From Oscillospiraceae bacterium (lineage in GTDB: Bacteria > Bacillota > Clostridia > Oscillospirales > Oscillospiraceae): a DNA stretch of 62,092 nt. Shown in pieces: positions 61,037 through 62,092 of this stretch. Made by a program: the position numbers and the translations under genes. A model generated the notes under the pieces. It saw only the letters and a program-made list of their open reading frames with translations, made no database searches and was not told the DNA's origin. Position 1 is the first letter of the stretch; each line of letters starts with the position of its first letter. Location: NCBI GenBank assembly GCA_015067525.1, contig SVMH01000008.1, positions 1 to 62,092 on the forward strand. Direction: 5' to 3'.

Positions 61037-61053
61037 TTGGCACGGAAATTGCT
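61037..61053 (+). promoter_or_regulatory. Sigma-54 (-24/-12) promoter
   Basis: TTGGCACGGAAATTGCT matches the consensus TGGCACG-N4-TTGCT at every specified position, with GG and GC at the required spacing. It lies about 55 bp before the DapF-family gene. Confidence 0.9.
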
Positions 61054-61107
61054 ATAGAGAAAAGTGAACGCAAATCCACGGCAGAGTGCCGAAAAAAGGA
61101 GCGAAAA

Positions 61108-61950
61108 ATGATGAAGTTCTGGAAAATGAACGGAGCCGGCAACGACTTCGTGATCATCAACAACATGGACGGCGCCATTGACCCCAAGCATTACGGGATC
61201 ATCGCCAAGACCCTGTGTGAGCGCCACATGTCCATCGGCGCCGACGGCATGATGTTTGTGGAGAAGCCTCACGGCGAGGCGGACTACCGCATGGCCTTCT
61301 ACAATTCCGACGGCAGCCAGGGCGAGATGTGCGGCAACGGTGCCCGCTGCATCTGCCGTTTCGGCTACGAGACCGGTCTGGCCGGCGAAGTGCAGACGGT
61401 GGAGACCACCGCCGGCGTAGTCATCGGCCAGCGCATCAACGAGCGGCTGTACCGCATCCGCCTCAACGACCCCTCCGTGCTGAAGGTGAACTATCCGGTG
61501 GAGCTGGACGGCACCATGCGCGAATGCTCCTACGTGGAGCTGGGCAATCCCGGTATCCCCCACGCGGTGGTTCCGATTTCCGGACTGACCGATTTCCCGG
61601 AGCGCCTGCTCTTCGATCTGGGCCGGAAGCTGCGCTATCACGAGGCTTTCCCCAAGGGCGCCAACGTCAACTTCTACGAGATCACCGGCGAGGACGAGGT
61701 GTTTGAGCGCACCTATGAGCGCGGCGTGGAGGATTTCACCTACGCCTGCGGCACCGGCACCGGCTCTCTGGTCAGCGTGCTGACGCTGAAGGGTTTGGTC
61801 AGCGGCAAGAACGTGAAGGTCAACATGACCGGCGGCCAGCTGATCATCGACATCGACCGCGAGGGCGATGTGATCCGCAACCTGTATCTCACCGGCCCCA
61901 CCAACATGGTGTGCTGCGGTGAGGTCACCGATGAGGATCTGTCTTTTTAA
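61108..61950 (+). CDS. DapF-family epimerase/racemase under sigma-54 control
   Basis: 280 residues. It follows diaminopimelate epimerase: FWKMNGAGNDFVIINN (N-terminal signature), the first catalytic Cys in EMCGNGARCICRFGYE and the second in YACGTGTGSLVSV, so both half-sites of the two-base Cys mechanism are present. DapF makes meso-DAP for lysine and peptidoglycan; but a sigma-54 promoter, a dedicated activator next door and a following membrane protein suggest an inducible, probably catabolic amino-acid racemase (relatives acting on other amino acids exist). ATG 61108 is 6 bp and ATG 61111 9 bp after AGGAG; either may be used. Confidence 0.85.
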   Translation: MMKFWKMNGAGNDFVIINNMDGAIDPKHYGIIAKTLCERHMSIGADGMMFVEKPHGEADYRMAFYNSDGSQGEMCGNGARCICRFGYETGLAGEVQTVETTAGVVIGQRINERLYRIRLNDPSVLKVNYPVELDGTMRECSYVELGNPGIPHAVVPISGLTDFPERLLFDLGRKLRYHEAFPKGANVNFYEITGEDEVFERTYERGVEDFTYACGTGTGSLVSVLTLKGLVSGKNVKVNMTGGQLIIDIDREGDVIRNLYLTGPTNMVCCGEVTDEDLSF

Positions 61951-62025
61951 AAAAGTATGTTAAGCAAAAAAAGCTTTGCATAAATAAAATCAACCAAAAA
62001 ATCTGTTAGGAGGAGTATTAAAAGT

Positions 62026-62092
62026 ATGGATAAGAAATCCGTCATGAAAAACTATGCGTTCCTGATCATCCTGCTGGGCGCAATGGTTCTGG
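62026..62092 (+). CDS. Membrane protein, N-terminal fragment (gene runs off the window)
   Basis: Only 22 residues are visible, MDKKSVMKNYAF followed by a hydrophobic start (LIILLGAMVL), which look like a short basic cytoplasmic end and the first helix of a transporter. AGGAGG (62008-62013) precedes ATG 62026 by 12 bp. No terminator separates it from the DapF-family gene 75 bp upstream, so it probably shares the sigma-54 promoter; an amino-acid or organic-acid permease is a reasonable guess only. Confidence 0.6.
   Translation, partial: MDKKSVMKNYAFLIILLGAMVL

Overview
The window looks like a chromosome segment from a gut, spore-forming, high-GC Clostridia member of the Oscillospiraceae type (Oscillibacter / Dysosmobacter / Lawsonibacter-like). 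This is inferred from gene content and order, not from a database search. The grounds are: the yabM-mazG-hup-rqcP-yabP-yabQ-divIC-yabR block with two sporulation genes; the recJ-relA-dtd-MBL-hemZ block; an Rnf gene; a sigma-54 activator; cohesin/dockerin proteins; and AGGAGG-type ribosome sites with strong TTGACA/TATAAT promoters. I see no rRNA, tRNA or CRISPR array.

Layout. 1-5.8 kb: 5' part of rnfC, a DUF975 membrane protein, two tandem AtoE-type short-chain fatty-acid transporters and an orphan E2-acyltransferase-like protein. 6-17.6 kb: housekeeping blocks recJ-relA-dtd-MBL-hemZ and yabM-like flippase-mazG-hup-rqcP-yabP-yabQ-divIC-yabR; a strong hairpin covers the yabP ribosome site. 17.6-20.2 kb: a two-gene operon of a radical SAM/SPASM enzyme and a membrane-anchored protein ending in a Gly-rich, Cys-Ala-repeat tail. 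20.5 kb: hpf. 21.1-29 kb: a hexuronate locus with divergent operons uxaC-PfkB kinase-gnd-LarA-like epimerase and mannonate oxidoreductase-GntR(FCD). Together these enzymes could take glucuronate to ribulose 5-phosphate via mannonate and gluconate, without the usual dehydratase/KDPG route.

29-37 kb: an unusual RND transporter with a coiled-coil insert, a GntR/UTRA regulator, gap, a histidine-kinase-like protein without the phospho-accepting His, and mnmA. 37.3-38.7 kb: a small accessory island flanked by 48-bp direct repeats, with a LexA-type box over a promoter, a ribbon-helix-helix protein and an HNH nuclease. 38.7-43 kb: a four-gene operon (response regulator, sensor kinase, inositol-monophosphatase-like, membrane protein) and a DUF4340 lipoprotein. 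43-48.6 kb: DUF3783, an alkyltransferase-like protein, an ECF sigma/anti-sigma pair, a ROK kinase, an ArgO/LysE exporter, a nitroreductase and truA. 48.6-54.7 kb: a cohesin-bearing membrane protein and a dockerin-bearing secreted lysozyme-like/lectin protein in one operon, then a DUF4015 glycoside-hydrolase-like protein. 54.9-58.8 kb: an SLC13/ArsB-type transporter and an SsuABC-like ABC importer. 59-62 kb: a PAS-AAA sigma-54 activator, three phased inverted repeats, a near-perfect -24/-12 promoter, a DapF-family epimerase and the start of a membrane protein.

Long open frames opposite the real genes (for example across 21-26.7 kb, 5.8-10.5 kb and 48.5-52.6 kb) are GC-driven shadows and are not annotated. 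Starts were moved to the best ribosome-site-supported codon where the longest frame was implausible.
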